Below the pieces are notes generated by a model that saw nothing but the letters and a program-made list of their open reading frames with translations, was not told where the DNA came from and made no database searches. DNA of 8,861 bases from Pseudomonadota bacterium (GTDB lineage: Bacteria > Myxococcota > Myxococcia > Myxococcales > Myxococcaceae): the NCBI GenBank assembly GCA_023424585.1, contig JAFADT010000689.1, forward strand, positions 1 to 8,861. The letters are read 5' to 3'. Made by a program: the position numbers and the translations under genes. Positions 1-5,465 of this stretch are shown piece after piece (position 1 is the stretch's first letter; the number at the start of each line of letters is the position of its first letter).

Positions 1-42
1 GCCGCTCGCCGCACCCGTCGTCGCCGTCCGACCCGGGCCCCG

Positions 43-67
43 GCCCGGCGCCCCCGAAGCGCCGGGC
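43..67 (-). terminator. Candidate terminator hairpin after egtD
   Basis: A perfect 9-bp inverted repeat (GCCCGGCGC at 43-51, GCGCCGGGC at 59-67) encloses a 7-base loop, 11 bases past the egtD stop codon. On the minus strand the loop reads TTCGGGG. There is no U-tract, so it is not a canonical intrinsic terminator, but GC-only stems of this kind are common after operons in high-GC bacteria. A second perfect 7-bp inverted repeat (CCGGGCC / GGCCCGG, 33-48) overlaps its left arm and could form a competing hairpin. Nothing else is seen in bases 1-42. Confidence 0.5.
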
Positions 68-78
68 GGCCCTCCGCC

Positions 79-1101
79 TCAGCGCTTCATCGCCAGCGAC
101 AGCGCGAAGTCTCCGTCCGCGTCCGTCCACCACGCGGCCAGGTCGAGGCCCGCGTCGCCAAGCTCCGCCTGCACCTGCTCGCGACAGAACTTGCAGCTCA
201 CCTCCGTGCGCAGACATTCGCCCGCCGCGAACTCCACGCGCCGCCCCAGCTCCTTCAGCCACACGGACTGGGCCTTGCGCGAGATGAGCCGCATCTCGAT
301 CCACCGGTTCGCCTCGTCGAACGGGGCCAGGTGCTCGAAGGCCTCCGGGTCGAAGTCCCCGTCCAGCTCGCGGTTGAGCACGCGCAGCACGTTGCGGTTG
401 AAGTCCGCCGTCACGCCCGCGCCGTCGTTGTAGGCGGCGAAGAGGCGCTCGCGGTCCTTGAGCAGGTCCGTGCCCAGCAGCAGCCCGTCCCCGGGCTTCA
501 GGCCGGACGCCAGCTCGCGCAGGAACAGCGCGCGCTGCGCGGGCTTCAGGTTGCCGATGGTGCCGCCCAGGAAGGCGATGAGCCGGCGGCCCCCGCCCGG
601 GATGCGGCCCAGGTGCTGCTCGAAGTCGCCCACCACGGCGTGCACGGCGATGCGCGGGTACTCGCGCGCCAGGCCTTCCGCGGCCTTGCGCAGGAAGGCC
701 TCGCTCACGTCGAAGGGCACGAAGCGCTTCAGCTGTCCGGCCGCGTCCATCGCGTCCAGGAGCAGGCGCGTCTTCTCGCTGGTGCCGCTGCCCAGCTCCA
801 CCAGCGTGTCCGCGCCGCTCAGCCGCGCCACGTCGTCCGCGTGGGCGTGCAGGATCTCCCGCTCGCGGCGCGTGGGGTAGTACTCCGGCAGGCGGGTGAT
901 GTCGTCGAAGAGCTGGCTGCCGCGCTCGTCGTAGAGCCACTTGGGGCTCAGCTCCTTGGGCCCGTGGAAGAGCCCCGCCAGCACCTCCGCCCGCAGCGCG
1001 CGCCGCGCGTCCCCGGGCTGCACGTGGACGTCCACCTTCACCCCCGGCGACGCGTACGCCTCCGCGGTGTCTGCCTCGCCCTGCTCGGTCCTCATCCTCA
1101 T
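79..1101 (-). CDS. egtD: L-histidine N-alpha-methyltransferase EgtD
   Basis: This enzyme transfers three methyl groups from S-adenosylmethionine to the alpha-amino group of histidine, giving hercynine (trimethylhistidine), the first step of ergothioneine synthesis in the cytosol. The 340 residues match the family closely. The N-terminal substrate part has SPKWLYDERGSQLFDDI (52-68) and PEYYPTRRE (72-80). The SAM-binding Rossmann core has ELGSGTSEKT (102-111), PFDVS (129-133) and FLGGTIGNL (177-185), with LLGTDLLKD (208-216) after it. YNDGAGVTADFNRNVL (224-239) and TEVSCKF (299-305) supply histidine-binding residues; the Glu and Ser of the last motif contact the imidazole in characterised EgtD. 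The ATG at 1101 follows a GAGGTGAGGG ribosome site that overlaps the end of egtB, and only 7 bases separate the genes, so they are translated together. An in-frame ATG at 1095 is a possible alternative start. About 20 N-terminal residues lie ahead of the conserved part. Confidence 0.95.
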   Translation of the reverse strand: MRMRTEQGEADTAEAYASPGVKVDVHVQPGDARRALRAEVLAGLFHGPKELSPKWLYDERGSQLFDDITRLPEYYPTRREREILHAHADDVARLSGADTLVELGSGTSEKTRLLLDAMDAAGQLKRFVPFDVSEAFLRKAAEGLAREYPRIAVHAVVGDFEQHLGRIPGGGRRLIAFLGGTIGNLKPAQRALFLRELASGLKPGDGLLLGTDLLKDRERLFAAYNDGAGVTADFNRNVLRVLNRELDGDFDPEAFEHLAPFDEANRWIEMRLISRKAQSVWLKELGRRVEFAAGECLRTEVSCKFCREQVQAELGDAGLDLAAWWTDADGDFALSLAMKR

Positions 1102-1108
1102 GTGGCCC

Positions 1109-2443
1109 TCACCTCACGTCGCGTGCACAGCGGAAGCCGGCGAAGATCTGCCGCCGGATGGGGAAGTCCCAGTTGCGGAAGCTGTTGCGCACCGCCACGG
1201 GCGCGCTCGCCCAGGCGCCGCCGCGCAGCACCTTGGACGCGTTGCCGAAGAAGACCTCCGAGTACTCGCGGTACGGGAAGGCCCGGAAGCCCGCGTACGG
1301 CTGGAAGTCGCTGGCGGTCCACTCCCAGACGTCGCCCAGCAGGCCCCAGACGCCGTCCGCGCTGCGGCCCGCCGGGTGGCTGCCCACGGGGGACGGCCCC
1401 CAGCGCGTGCCGCCCAGGTCGGCGTGCGCGTGCGTGGGCGCCGGGTCTCCCCACGGGTGCGCGCGGGAGACGCCGTCGCTGCCTTGCGCGGCCTTCTCCC
1501 ACTCGGCCTCCGTGGGCAGGCGCTTGCCGGCCCACCTCGCGTACGCGTCCGCCTCGTACCAGGACACGTGCTGCACGGGCTCGTCCTTGGGTAGCGGCTC
1601 CACCGCGCCGAAGCGGCGGCGCAGCCAGGCGTGGTTGCCCTGCGGACTCCAGAAGAGCGGGTGGCGCAGCTTCTCCGCCTGGATCCACTCGAAGCCCTGG
1701 GGGGCCCACCAGCGCGCGTCCTCGTAGCCGCCGGACTCCACGAACACGAGGAAGTCCCCCGTGGTGACGGGGTGCGCGTCCAGGAGGAAGGGCGCCACGT
1801 CCACGACGTGCCGGGGGCGCTCGTTGTCGTAGGCCCACGCGTCGTCGCTGCCCAGGCGCACCGGGCCGCCGGGGATGAAGACCTCGTGCTGCGGCACCGC
1901 GCCGGGCCGGGGCCGGTGCGACGCCAGCGGGTGGTACTCCACGTGCGTCATCAGTTGCAGCGTGGCGGCCAGCGTCTCCGCGTGCTGCTGCGCGTGCTGC
2001 GCCACCATGCCGAAGACGAAGCCGCCCACAAGCAGCGGATCCGCGCTGTCCTCGGGCAGCGTCTCCAGGTGCGCGCCCACCGCCGCGCGCACGCGGGTGG
2101 CGTAGGCCCAGGCGGCCTCCGGCTCCAGCATGGGCAGCGTGGCGCGGGTGCTGCGCGGGTGGCGGAAGGCGTCGTAGATGGCGTCGAACGCGGGATCCGT
2201 GAAGGCCGGGGCGCCCAGCGCGCGCAGCAGCCACTGCTCCTCGTAGTTGGCCACGTGGGCCACGTCCCAGACCAGCGGGGACATGAGCGGCGAGTGCTGC
2301 CGCATCAGCTCCGCCTCCGGCAGCGGCGCGAGCATCGCCTGGAGGCGCTCCCGTCCCGCCTCCAGCTCCCGCCAGGCCCGGGCCTTCCACGGCGCGGCCT
2401 CGCGGGCACGGGCGCCTCCCTGCTCGTTGCTCCTCAGCGACAT
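1109..2443 (-). CDS. egtB: Ergothioneine sulfoxide synthase EgtB
   Basis: A non-heme iron enzyme that uses O2 to join a cysteine-type thiol to C2 of the hercynine imidazole as a sulfoxide, the step after EgtD. The protein has 444 residues. The N-terminal DinB_2-like four-helix domain carries the three-histidine iron site: H63 in WDVAHVANYEE, and H150 and H154 in QHAQQHAET. The C-terminal FGE-sulfatase domain (about 187-442) runs from VFIPGGPVRLGS through RLPTEAEWEKAA and DVWEWTASDFQPY to RNWDFPIRRQIFAGFRCARD. R97 and R100 have the spacing of the Arg pair (R87/R90) that binds gamma-glutamylcysteine in Mycobacterium thermoresistibile EgtB, and D426 in NWD probably matches its D416; I made these matches by eye. 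The open frame continues upstream to about 3685, but the domain begins soon after the ATG at 2443. That ATG has no Shine-Dalgarno. A -10-like hexamer lies 9 bases before it. First gene of an egtB-egtD operon. Confidence 0.93.
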   Translation of the reverse strand: MSLRSNEQGGARAREAAPWKARAWRELEAGRERLQAMLAPLPEAELMRQHSPLMSPLVWDVAHVANYEEQWLLRALGAPAFTDPAFDAIYDAFRHPRSTRATLPMLEPEAAWAYATRVRAAVGAHLETLPEDSADPLLVGGFVFGMVAQHAQQHAETLAATLQLMTHVEYHPLASHRPRPGAVPQHEVFIPGGPVRLGSDDAWAYDNERPRHVVDVAPFLLDAHPVTTGDFLVFVESGGYEDARWWAPQGFEWIQAEKLRHPLFWSPQGNHAWLRRRFGAVEPLPKDEPVQHVSWYEADAYARWAGKRLPTEAEWEKAAQGSDGVSRAHPWGDPAPTHAHADLGGTRWGPSPVGSHPAGRSADGVWGLLGDVWEWTASDFQPYAGFRAFPYREYSEVFFGNASKVLRGGAWASAPVAVRNSFRNWDFPIRRQIFAGFRCARDVR

Positions 2444-2452
2444 GGTCGGCCC

Positions 2453-2458
2453 AAGGTA
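2453..2458 (-). promoter_or_regulatory. Possible -10 hexamer for near-leaderless egtB mRNA
   Basis: On the minus strand TACCTT precedes GGGCCGACC and then the egtB ATG, so transcription from it would begin within a few bases of the start codon. There is no Shine-Dalgarno in the leader to explain initiation otherwise. No convincing -35 box is present 16-19 bases upstream. The same arrangement occurs before the cupin gene (TAGACT, GGGCCCACC, ATG). The call rests on this resemblance only. Confidence 0.25.
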
Positions 2459-2501
2459 GGAAGGGGCTCCGGAACCCGCTAACCCCCCGGGCTCCCCAGG
2501 T

Positions 2502-2520
2502 GTGAGGGACCCGTGAGGGA
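2502..2520. repeat. Two direct repeats GTGAGGGA, 11 bp apart
   Basis: The octamer GTGAGGGA occurs at 2502-2509 and again at 2513-2520, so the copies are exactly 11 bp apart, one helical turn. They lie 59-77 bp upstream of the egtB start in the 221-bp gap between egtB and the TRIC-family gene. Their position fits an activator or repressor site, but two copies alone are weak evidence. Confidence 0.35.
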
Positions 2521-2664
2521 GCACACGTTTGCGAGCCTGCCTCCCCTCCACGGTGAGGCCGTGTCCTGGCGGGCTGTGGGGTCTCTGTCCGGGGAGTCTG
2601 GAGCCGACAGTTCGTTTCTGTCCAAAGGATTTTGCCCGAACGTGGTGCCGCACCTCGTCGAGCC

Positions 2665-3330
2665 TCAGGGGCGACGGCGCTGGCGGCGGGCCTGGAGCCG
2701 GTCCATCAGGTGGAGCAGGTCGAACCGGGGCGGCAGCCGCCACCGGCGCCACATGGCGGCCAGCCGCAGGAGGCTGGCCCCGGCGATGGCGGCGGCCTCG
2801 GCCAGCGGCGCGGGCACCTCCAGGCCCACCCGGAGCGCGGCGTAGAGCAGGCCGCACAGCAGCGCGACGGTGGCGTACAGCTCGCCCGGGGAGACCAGCG
2901 CGGTGCGCTCGCCCAGGAGCACGTCGCGGATGACGCCCCCTCCCACGGAGGTGACCATCCCCAGGAACACCGCGGACGGCAGGGGCAGCTGGAACACGAG
3001 CGCCTTCTCCAGCCCCAGCACCACCCACATGCCCAGCAGCAGCGCGTCCACCACGTCCAGCGCCCGGTGCAGCCGGGACAGCCACGGCGAGAAGAGGACG
3101 GCCAGCACCGCGCACGCGGCCACCGCCAGCAGGTAGCGTGACGAGCGCAGCGCCGTGGGCGGCTCCTGCGCGAGCAGCACGTCCCGCAGCATGCCGCCCC
3201 CCACGCTGGTGCAGATGGACAGGGCCAGCACCGCCATGGCGTCCAGCTCCCGCCGCAGCGCGTGCAGCGCCCCCGACAGGGCCCCCAGCCCCACCGCGCC
3301 CAGCTCCAGGTAGACGGGCAGCGTCAGCAT
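2665..3330 (-). CDS. TRIC-family (YadS/YicG, UPF0126) membrane protein
   Basis: A 221-residue, very hydrophobic inner-membrane protein of the family typified by E. coli YadS/YicG and by prokaryotic TRIC cation channels. The family diagnostic is plain: two homologous halves, each with a kinked glycine-rich helix, TSVGGGMLRD (41-50) and TSVGGGVIRD (127-136), each followed by VLL. Between them lies LDVVDALLLGMWVVLGLEKAL (starting at 91), also typical. Seven membrane helices are expected, and the C-terminal tail (195-221) is strongly basic. Structural work shows prokaryotic homologues are trimeric, potassium-permeable channels, while Pfam names the family a glycine transporter, so the substrate is unsettled. 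The ATG at 3330 has GGAGG upstream at about 11 bases. The frame is open further upstream, but the extra residues are low-complexity and unlike the family. The gene stands alone and diverges from the receiver gene. Confidence 0.88.
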   Translation of the reverse strand: MLTLPVYLELGAVGLGALSGALHALRRELDAMAVLALSICTSVGGGMLRDVLLAQEPPTALRSSRYLLAVAACAVLAVLFSPWLSRLHRALDVVDALLLGMWVVLGLEKALVFQLPLPSAVFLGMVTSVGGGVIRDVLLGERTALVSPGELYATVALLCGLLYAALRVGLEVPAPLAEAAAIAGASLLRLAAMWRRWRLPPRFDLLHLMDRLQARRQRRRP

Positions 3331-3401
3331 GCGTCGCCCACCCTCCCAGAGCGGGTGCCCCGCCCCAAGGGGGCCACCCTCCAGGGCCGGCCATCTGTCC
3401 A

Positions 3402-3421
3402 CCAGTTGTCTGGGTATCCAG
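3402..3421. repeat. Alternating inverted repeat CCAG/CTGG/CCAG
   Basis: In the 124-bp divergent region between the TRIC-family gene and the receiver gene, CCAG (3402-3405), CTGG (3410-3413) and CCAG (3418-3421) alternate at an exact 8-base period, separated by TTGT and GTAT. The middle arm can pair with either neighbour, which gives two mutually exclusive small hairpins or overlapping half-sites for a DNA-binding dimer. The arms are only 4 bp, so chance is a real possibility. Confidence 0.3.
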
Positions 3422-3454
3422 GGAAGGCGTGTCCGTGTGGGGGAGGGGGTCTCT

Positions 3455-3844
3455 ATGCTGCGGGGCATGGTCCAGCCCGCGCCGAACAAGCCCGTGCTCG
3501 TGGTGGAGGACGACGAGGATGCTCGCGCCGCCATCGCCGAAATCCTGGAAGCCGATGGCTACGAGGTGGCCGTCGCCGCCAATGGCCGCGAGGCCCTGGA
3601 CGAGCTTGAGCACCTGCCCCCGCCGAGCCTCATCCTGCTGGACCTGCGGATGCCGGTGATGGACGGCCCGGAGTTCCTGCGCCACCTGCGCGCGGACTGG
3701 CCCCGGCTGAGGGCGGTGCCGGTGCTGCTGCTGTCGGGCGTGGGCGCGGAGGTGCTGCCGGACACGGGGGGCCTGCTGAAGAAGCCCATCATCCCGGACG
3801 AGCTGCTGGCCACCGTGGGCCGGCTGTCCGGCCGGAGCGCCTGA
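3455..3844 (+). CDS. Stand-alone response-regulator receiver (CheY-like)
   Basis: A 129-residue protein made of one receiver domain and no output domain, so it probably acts by binding a partner, as CheY or Spo0F do. All phospho-receiver landmarks are present: acidic pocket E18-D19-D20 in LVVEDDEDA, phospho-acceptor D63 in LLDLRMPVMDG, switch Ser S94 in LLLSGVG, and the conserved Lys K110 in KKP. No cognate histidine kinase lies in the window, so its input is unknown. The start is ambiguous. ATG 3455 has GGAGG 8 bases upstream and is used here. ATG 3467 would drop four residues and has a TATGCT hexamer 7 bases upstream, which would suit a near-leaderless mRNA. Neither choice affects the domain. 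Myxobacteria carry very many such orphan receivers, so the role cannot be guessed. Confidence 0.9.
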   Translation: MLRGMVQPAPNKPVLVVEDDEDARAAIAEILEADGYEVAVAANGREALDELEHLPPPSLILLDLRMPVMDGPEFLRHLRADWPRLRAVPVLLLSGVGAEVLPDTGGLLKKPIIPDELLATVGRLSGRSA

Positions 3845-3851
3845 CGCGCCA

Positions 3852-3867
3852 GGGCCCTCGGGGGCCC
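3852..3867. terminator. Candidate bidirectional terminator hairpin
   Basis: GGGCCC (3852-3857) and GGGCCC (3862-3867) form a 6-bp stem with a TCGG loop in the 35-bp gap between the convergent receiver gene and the gene at 3880-4149. The stem reads equally on both strands, which suits a shared terminator, but neither side has a U-tract. Further G/C runs follow to 3876. Confidence 0.4.
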
Positions 3868-3879
3868 GGGCCGGGCGTG

Positions 3880-4149
3880 TCAGCCCAGCCGCGTCACCGC
3901 GAGCAGCGTGAGCGTGCTGGCGCGCGGGTCCTTCTCATAGAGGAGCTCCAGGCCGTGGCCCTCCATGCGGTGCCGCGCGGGTCCCGCCACCGAGTCGTGG
4001 CTCTTCGTCCGCTCCGCCAGTCGCGCCAGGGCCTGTTGCAGGGCCTCGAAGGCTTCGGCGGACATGCGCCCCACCTCCCGCCACGCGGGCGGCGCGTAGT
4101 GGACTCGGTACGGCAGGACCAGGCGGTTTCTTGCGGAAGACTGGGACAC
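3880..4149 (-). CDS. Small protein, possible RelE/ParE-like fold
   Basis: An 89-residue protein that I do not recognise by name. Its layout resembles the RelE/ParE toxin superfamily: a short N-terminal strand YRVHYAPPAWREV (14-26), two helices of about 30 residues with EAFEALQQALARLAE (32-46), and C-terminal strands with GLELLYEKDP (66-75) then TLTLLAVTRLG (79-89). In RelE/ParE proteins an L-x-Y-x-x-D strand and an I-x-V-x-R end occur in the same order. The catalytic residues of ribosome-dependent RelE toxins are not obvious, so a ParE-like or non-toxic relative is possible. The start is GTG at 4149, with CGAGGAA upstream at about 9 bases; no ATG lies nearby. No antitoxin-like gene is next to it: upstream is 313 bases without a gene, and downstream is a convergent receiver gene. 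Coding is likely; the fold is a judgement by eye. Confidence 0.65.
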   Translation of the reverse strand: MSQSSARNRLVLPYRVHYAPPAWREVGRMSAEAFEALQQALARLAERTKSHDSVAGPARHRMEGHGLELLYEKDPRASTLTLLAVTRLG

Positions 4150-4462
4150 GGGTTCGGTTCCTCGACACCCCTTCGCCCTTGCGAACCGCGTGCCTGCCTG
4201 TCAGTCCCGGGAATTCCGGGCACTTTCACACTGGGTCCTCCGTGACGTCTGAAGAAGTTACGGTCCAGCGGGAAACGAGGGGGAAGAAATGACTGCCCGT
4301 ATGGCGGGCCCGGAAGAGGGGTGAAGAACCCTTGTCCGCCCGCCCGGGTGGGGCTGGGGCGGGCCCGGGGGGCGGGGTGGCTGCCCCCTTCCGTCGGGGG
4401 TGCGCAGCGTTGAACAGACGGGCCCGCTTCCGGCGCCCGTGCGCGCCCGAGGAGGCAGACCC
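4150..4462. other. Non-coding gap between divergent genes
   Basis: These 313 bases separate the divergent genes at 3880-4149 and 4463-4972 and contain no frame that looks like a real gene. They hold short perfect inverted repeats (CCCGG/CCGGG at 4206-4220, GCCCG/CGGGC at 4295-4309, CCCCC/GGGGG at 4384-4400), a G-rich quadruplex motif at 4346-4377, and an A-rich purine stretch around 4250-4292. The stretch from about 4222 to 4292 is less GC-rich than the rest of the window, as promoter regions often are in such genomes. No clear sigma-70 or sigma-54 promoter could be read. Confidence 0.6.
4346..4377 (+). other. G-quadruplex motif
   Basis: Six runs of three or more guanines occur in a row on the plus strand at 4346-4348, 4350-4353, 4356-4359, 4361-4363, 4367-4372 and 4374-4377, with spacers of 1, 2, 1, 3 and 1 bases. 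This meets the usual G3+N1-7 rule more than once over. It sits 85 bases before the start of the membrane-protein gene, on the coding strand, so it could fold in DNA or in a long leader RNA. Confidence 0.6.
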
Positions 4463-4972
4463 ATGGCACGGCGGACTCCCACTCCCTGGTCGGTGACGAA
4501 CGGGCTGTTGTTCGGCCTGGCGGCGGGCGTGTTGCTGGCGCTCGCGGAGACGGCGCTGGCGGTGGCGGCGGGGGAGGGGCCGCTCACGCCGGTGCGGATG
4601 AGCGCGGCGGTGGTGCTGGGGTCGCCCGCCTTCACGCCGCGGGTGTCCACGGCGGTGGCGGTGGCGGTGGGGCTGGGGGTGCACCTGGTCATCGCGGCGG
4701 GCTGGGGGGTGGTGTACTCGCTGCTGGACGCGATGCTGCCGGTGGACGGCCGGGGGCGCTGGGAGTTCCAGGCGGCGGTGGGGATGCTCTTCGGCATCTT
4801 CGTGTGGCTGGTGGACTTCCAGCTGCTGGCGCGCGGCTACTTCCCCTGGTTCCTGAGCGTCCCCCAGTTCCTCCAGATTGTGTGGCACGCGGTGTTCCTG
4901 GGGCTGCCCATGGCCCTGCTCTTCACCGCGGCCGAGCGCCGGCGCGCGCCCGTGCCCGAGCCCACCCCTTGA
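4463..4972 (+). CDS. Four-helix integral membrane protein, function unknown
   Basis: A 169-residue protein that I do not recognise. Four likely membrane segments can be read at about 14-36, 62-88, 102-121 and 138-157. Polar or basic ends (MARRTP at the start, ERRRAP near the end) suggest both termini face the cytosol. Notable residues are a HLVIAAGWGVVYSLLD stretch (74-89), VWLVDFQLLARGYFPWF (114-130), and a buried-looking histidine in QIVWHAVFLGLP (138-149). The pattern of a His-led glycine-rich helix recalls small DUF families of the YagU/DUF6789 kind, but I would not assign one. The ATG at 4463 has a strong GAGGAGG site 7 bases upstream. An open frame starting with GTG at 4400 is rejected because the extra 21 residues are polar and lie before that site. 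The gene stands alone after a long leader region with a G-quadruplex motif. Confidence 0.8.
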   Translation: MARRTPTPWSVTNGLLFGLAAGVLLALAETALAVAAGEGPLTPVRMSAAVVLGSPAFTPRVSTAVAVAVGLGVHLVIAAGWGVVYSLLDAMLPVDGRGRWEFQAAVGMLFGIFVWLVDFQLLARGYFPWFLSVPQFLQIVWHAVFLGLPMALLFTAAERRRAPVPEPTP

Positions 4973-4978
4973 AGTAAG

Positions 4979-5008
4979 GTGACAGGACACGACCTTCAGG
5001 GTTATGTC
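4979..5008 (+). promoter_or_regulatory. Candidate promoter of the XRE regulator gene
   Basis: GTGACA (4979-4984) matches the TTGACA -35 consensus at five of six positions. Eighteen bases later TATGTC (5003-5008) is a partial -10 match. The pair lies just after the stop of the membrane-protein gene and would start transcription near 5015, at the left edge of the inverted repeat at 5013-5044. The -10 element is weak, so this is tentative. Confidence 0.35.
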
Positions 5009-5012
5009 GCAC

Positions 5013-5044
5013 CCTCGGTGCCATGGAGGCGCCTGGCACCGGGG
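5013..5044 (+). promoter_or_regulatory. Long inverted repeat: operator or leader stem-loop
   Basis: CGGTGCCA (5016-5023) and TGGCACCG (5034-5041) are perfect 8-bp inverted copies around a 10-base centre. If the RNA folds, a U-G pair and two C-G pairs extend the stem to 11 pairs (5013-5023 with 5034-5044). The repeat ends 12 bases before the ATG of an HTH regulator and overlaps the inferred transcription start. It could be an operator bound by that regulator as a dimer (autorepression), or a leader hairpin. The G-run at 5041-5044 that could serve as ribosome site would be locked in the stem. Confidence 0.6.
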
Positions 5045-5056
5045 ACGGGCAAGGGC

Positions 5057-5437
5057 ATGGACACGGAACTGGCGGGAATCCTCGGCGCGGCGGCGCGGAG
5101 CGTGCGGGTGAAGCTGGGCCTGACGCAGGCGGATGTGGCGGACCGCATCGGCATGGCGTCGGAGGTGTATGGCCGGCTGGAGCGCGGCCACATGCTGCCG
5201 AGCGTGCAGAACCTGCGCCGGCTGTGCGTCGTCCTGAACATCCCGCCGCACGCCCTGCTGGGGTTGGGGGAGGAGTTCGCGGCGCCGCCGCCGAAGGAGC
5301 GGTCCCGGCCGAGGGCGGAGGAGGACGGGCCGGAGATGCGGCGGCTGATGCGCAACCTGCGGCGGCTGACGCCGGTGCAGCTGAAGCTGATGAACCTGGT
5401 GGCGTCCGCGATGCAGCAGCAGAAGAAGAAGCCCTGA
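5057..5437 (+). CDS. XRE-family helix-turn-helix regulator
   Basis: A 126-residue DNA-binding protein. Residues 10-68 form a five-helix Cro/C1-type domain: VKLGLTQADVADRIGM (18-33) holds the first half of the HTH, ASEVYGRLERGHMLPSVQNL (34-53) the recognition helix and the usual 'ERG-x-x-P-S' turn, and LRRLCVVLNIPPHALLGL (53-70) closes the domain. A proline- and charge-rich linker (about 76-96) leads to a basic helical tail, MRRLMRNLRRLTPVQLKLMNLV (starting at about 97), that may serve dimerisation. There is no ligand-binding or peptidase domain. The ATG at 5057 is chosen because the HTH begins soon after; upstream in-frame codons are GTG only and would read through the inverted repeat. Its ribosome site is poor (GGGG at 5041-5044 or AAGG very close). 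The cupin gene starts 28 bases after its stop. The target is unknown; autoregulation through the inverted repeat is the best guess. Confidence 0.88.
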   Translation: MDTELAGILGAAARSVRVKLGLTQADVADRIGMASEVYGRLERGHMLPSVQNLRRLCVVLNIPPHALLGLGEEFAAPPPKERSRPRAEEDGPEMRRLMRNLRRLTPVQLKLMNLVASAMQQQKKKP

Positions 5438-5450
5438 GGGGGCGCGGCGT

Positions 5451-5456
5451 TAGACT
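5451..5456 (+). promoter_or_regulatory. Possible -10 hexamer for near-leaderless cupin mRNA
   Basis: TAGACT agrees with TATAAT at four of six positions and lies 9 bases (GGGCCCACC) before the cupin ATG. The only Shine-Dalgarno-like run, GAGGGGG, is at the XRE stop codon, more than 20 bases from the ATG and too far to serve it. No clear -35 box is seen. If real, the cupin gene has its own promoter and an almost leaderless mRNA. Confidence 0.35.
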
Positions 5457-5465
5457 GGGCCCACC

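Noticed and set aside
331..1767. Long plus-strand open frame opposite egtD and egtB
   Set aside because: It is rich in Arg, Ala, Pro and Gly, has no domain, and lies antisense to two confidently assigned enzymes; it is a by-product of G/C third-position bias.
2606..2654. Small hairpins GACAG/CTGTC and GGTG/CACC after the TRIC-family gene
   Set aside because: Stems of 4-5 bp without a U-tract; too weak for a terminator call.
2632..3659. Several plus-strand open frames opposite the TRIC-family gene
   Set aside because: No recognisable motifs, skewed composition, and antisense to a gene with two clear GGGxxRD signatures.
2444..3685. N-terminal extension of the egtB reading frame across the TRIC-family gene
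   Set aside because: The frame stays open by composition only. The added residues are low-complexity and overlap the real TRIC-family gene; EgtB homology begins after the ATG at 2443.
4151..4188. Inverted 6-mers (GGTTCG/CGAACC, CGGTTC/GAACCG) upstream of the RelE/ParE-like gene
   Set aside because: Arms are short and more than 20 bases apart, so chance is likely; not enough for an operator call.
4206..4309. Hairpins CCCGG/CCGGG (4206-4220) and GCCCG/CGGGC (4295-4309)
   Set aside because: Five-bp GC stems are expected by chance at this composition and no gene ends nearby on the right strand.
3894..5251. Minus-strand open frames in and beyond the 4150-4462 gap
   Set aside because: Their translations are Pro/Arg/His-rich and lie mostly antisense to the membrane-protein and XRE genes; none looks like an antitoxin for the 3880-4149 gene.
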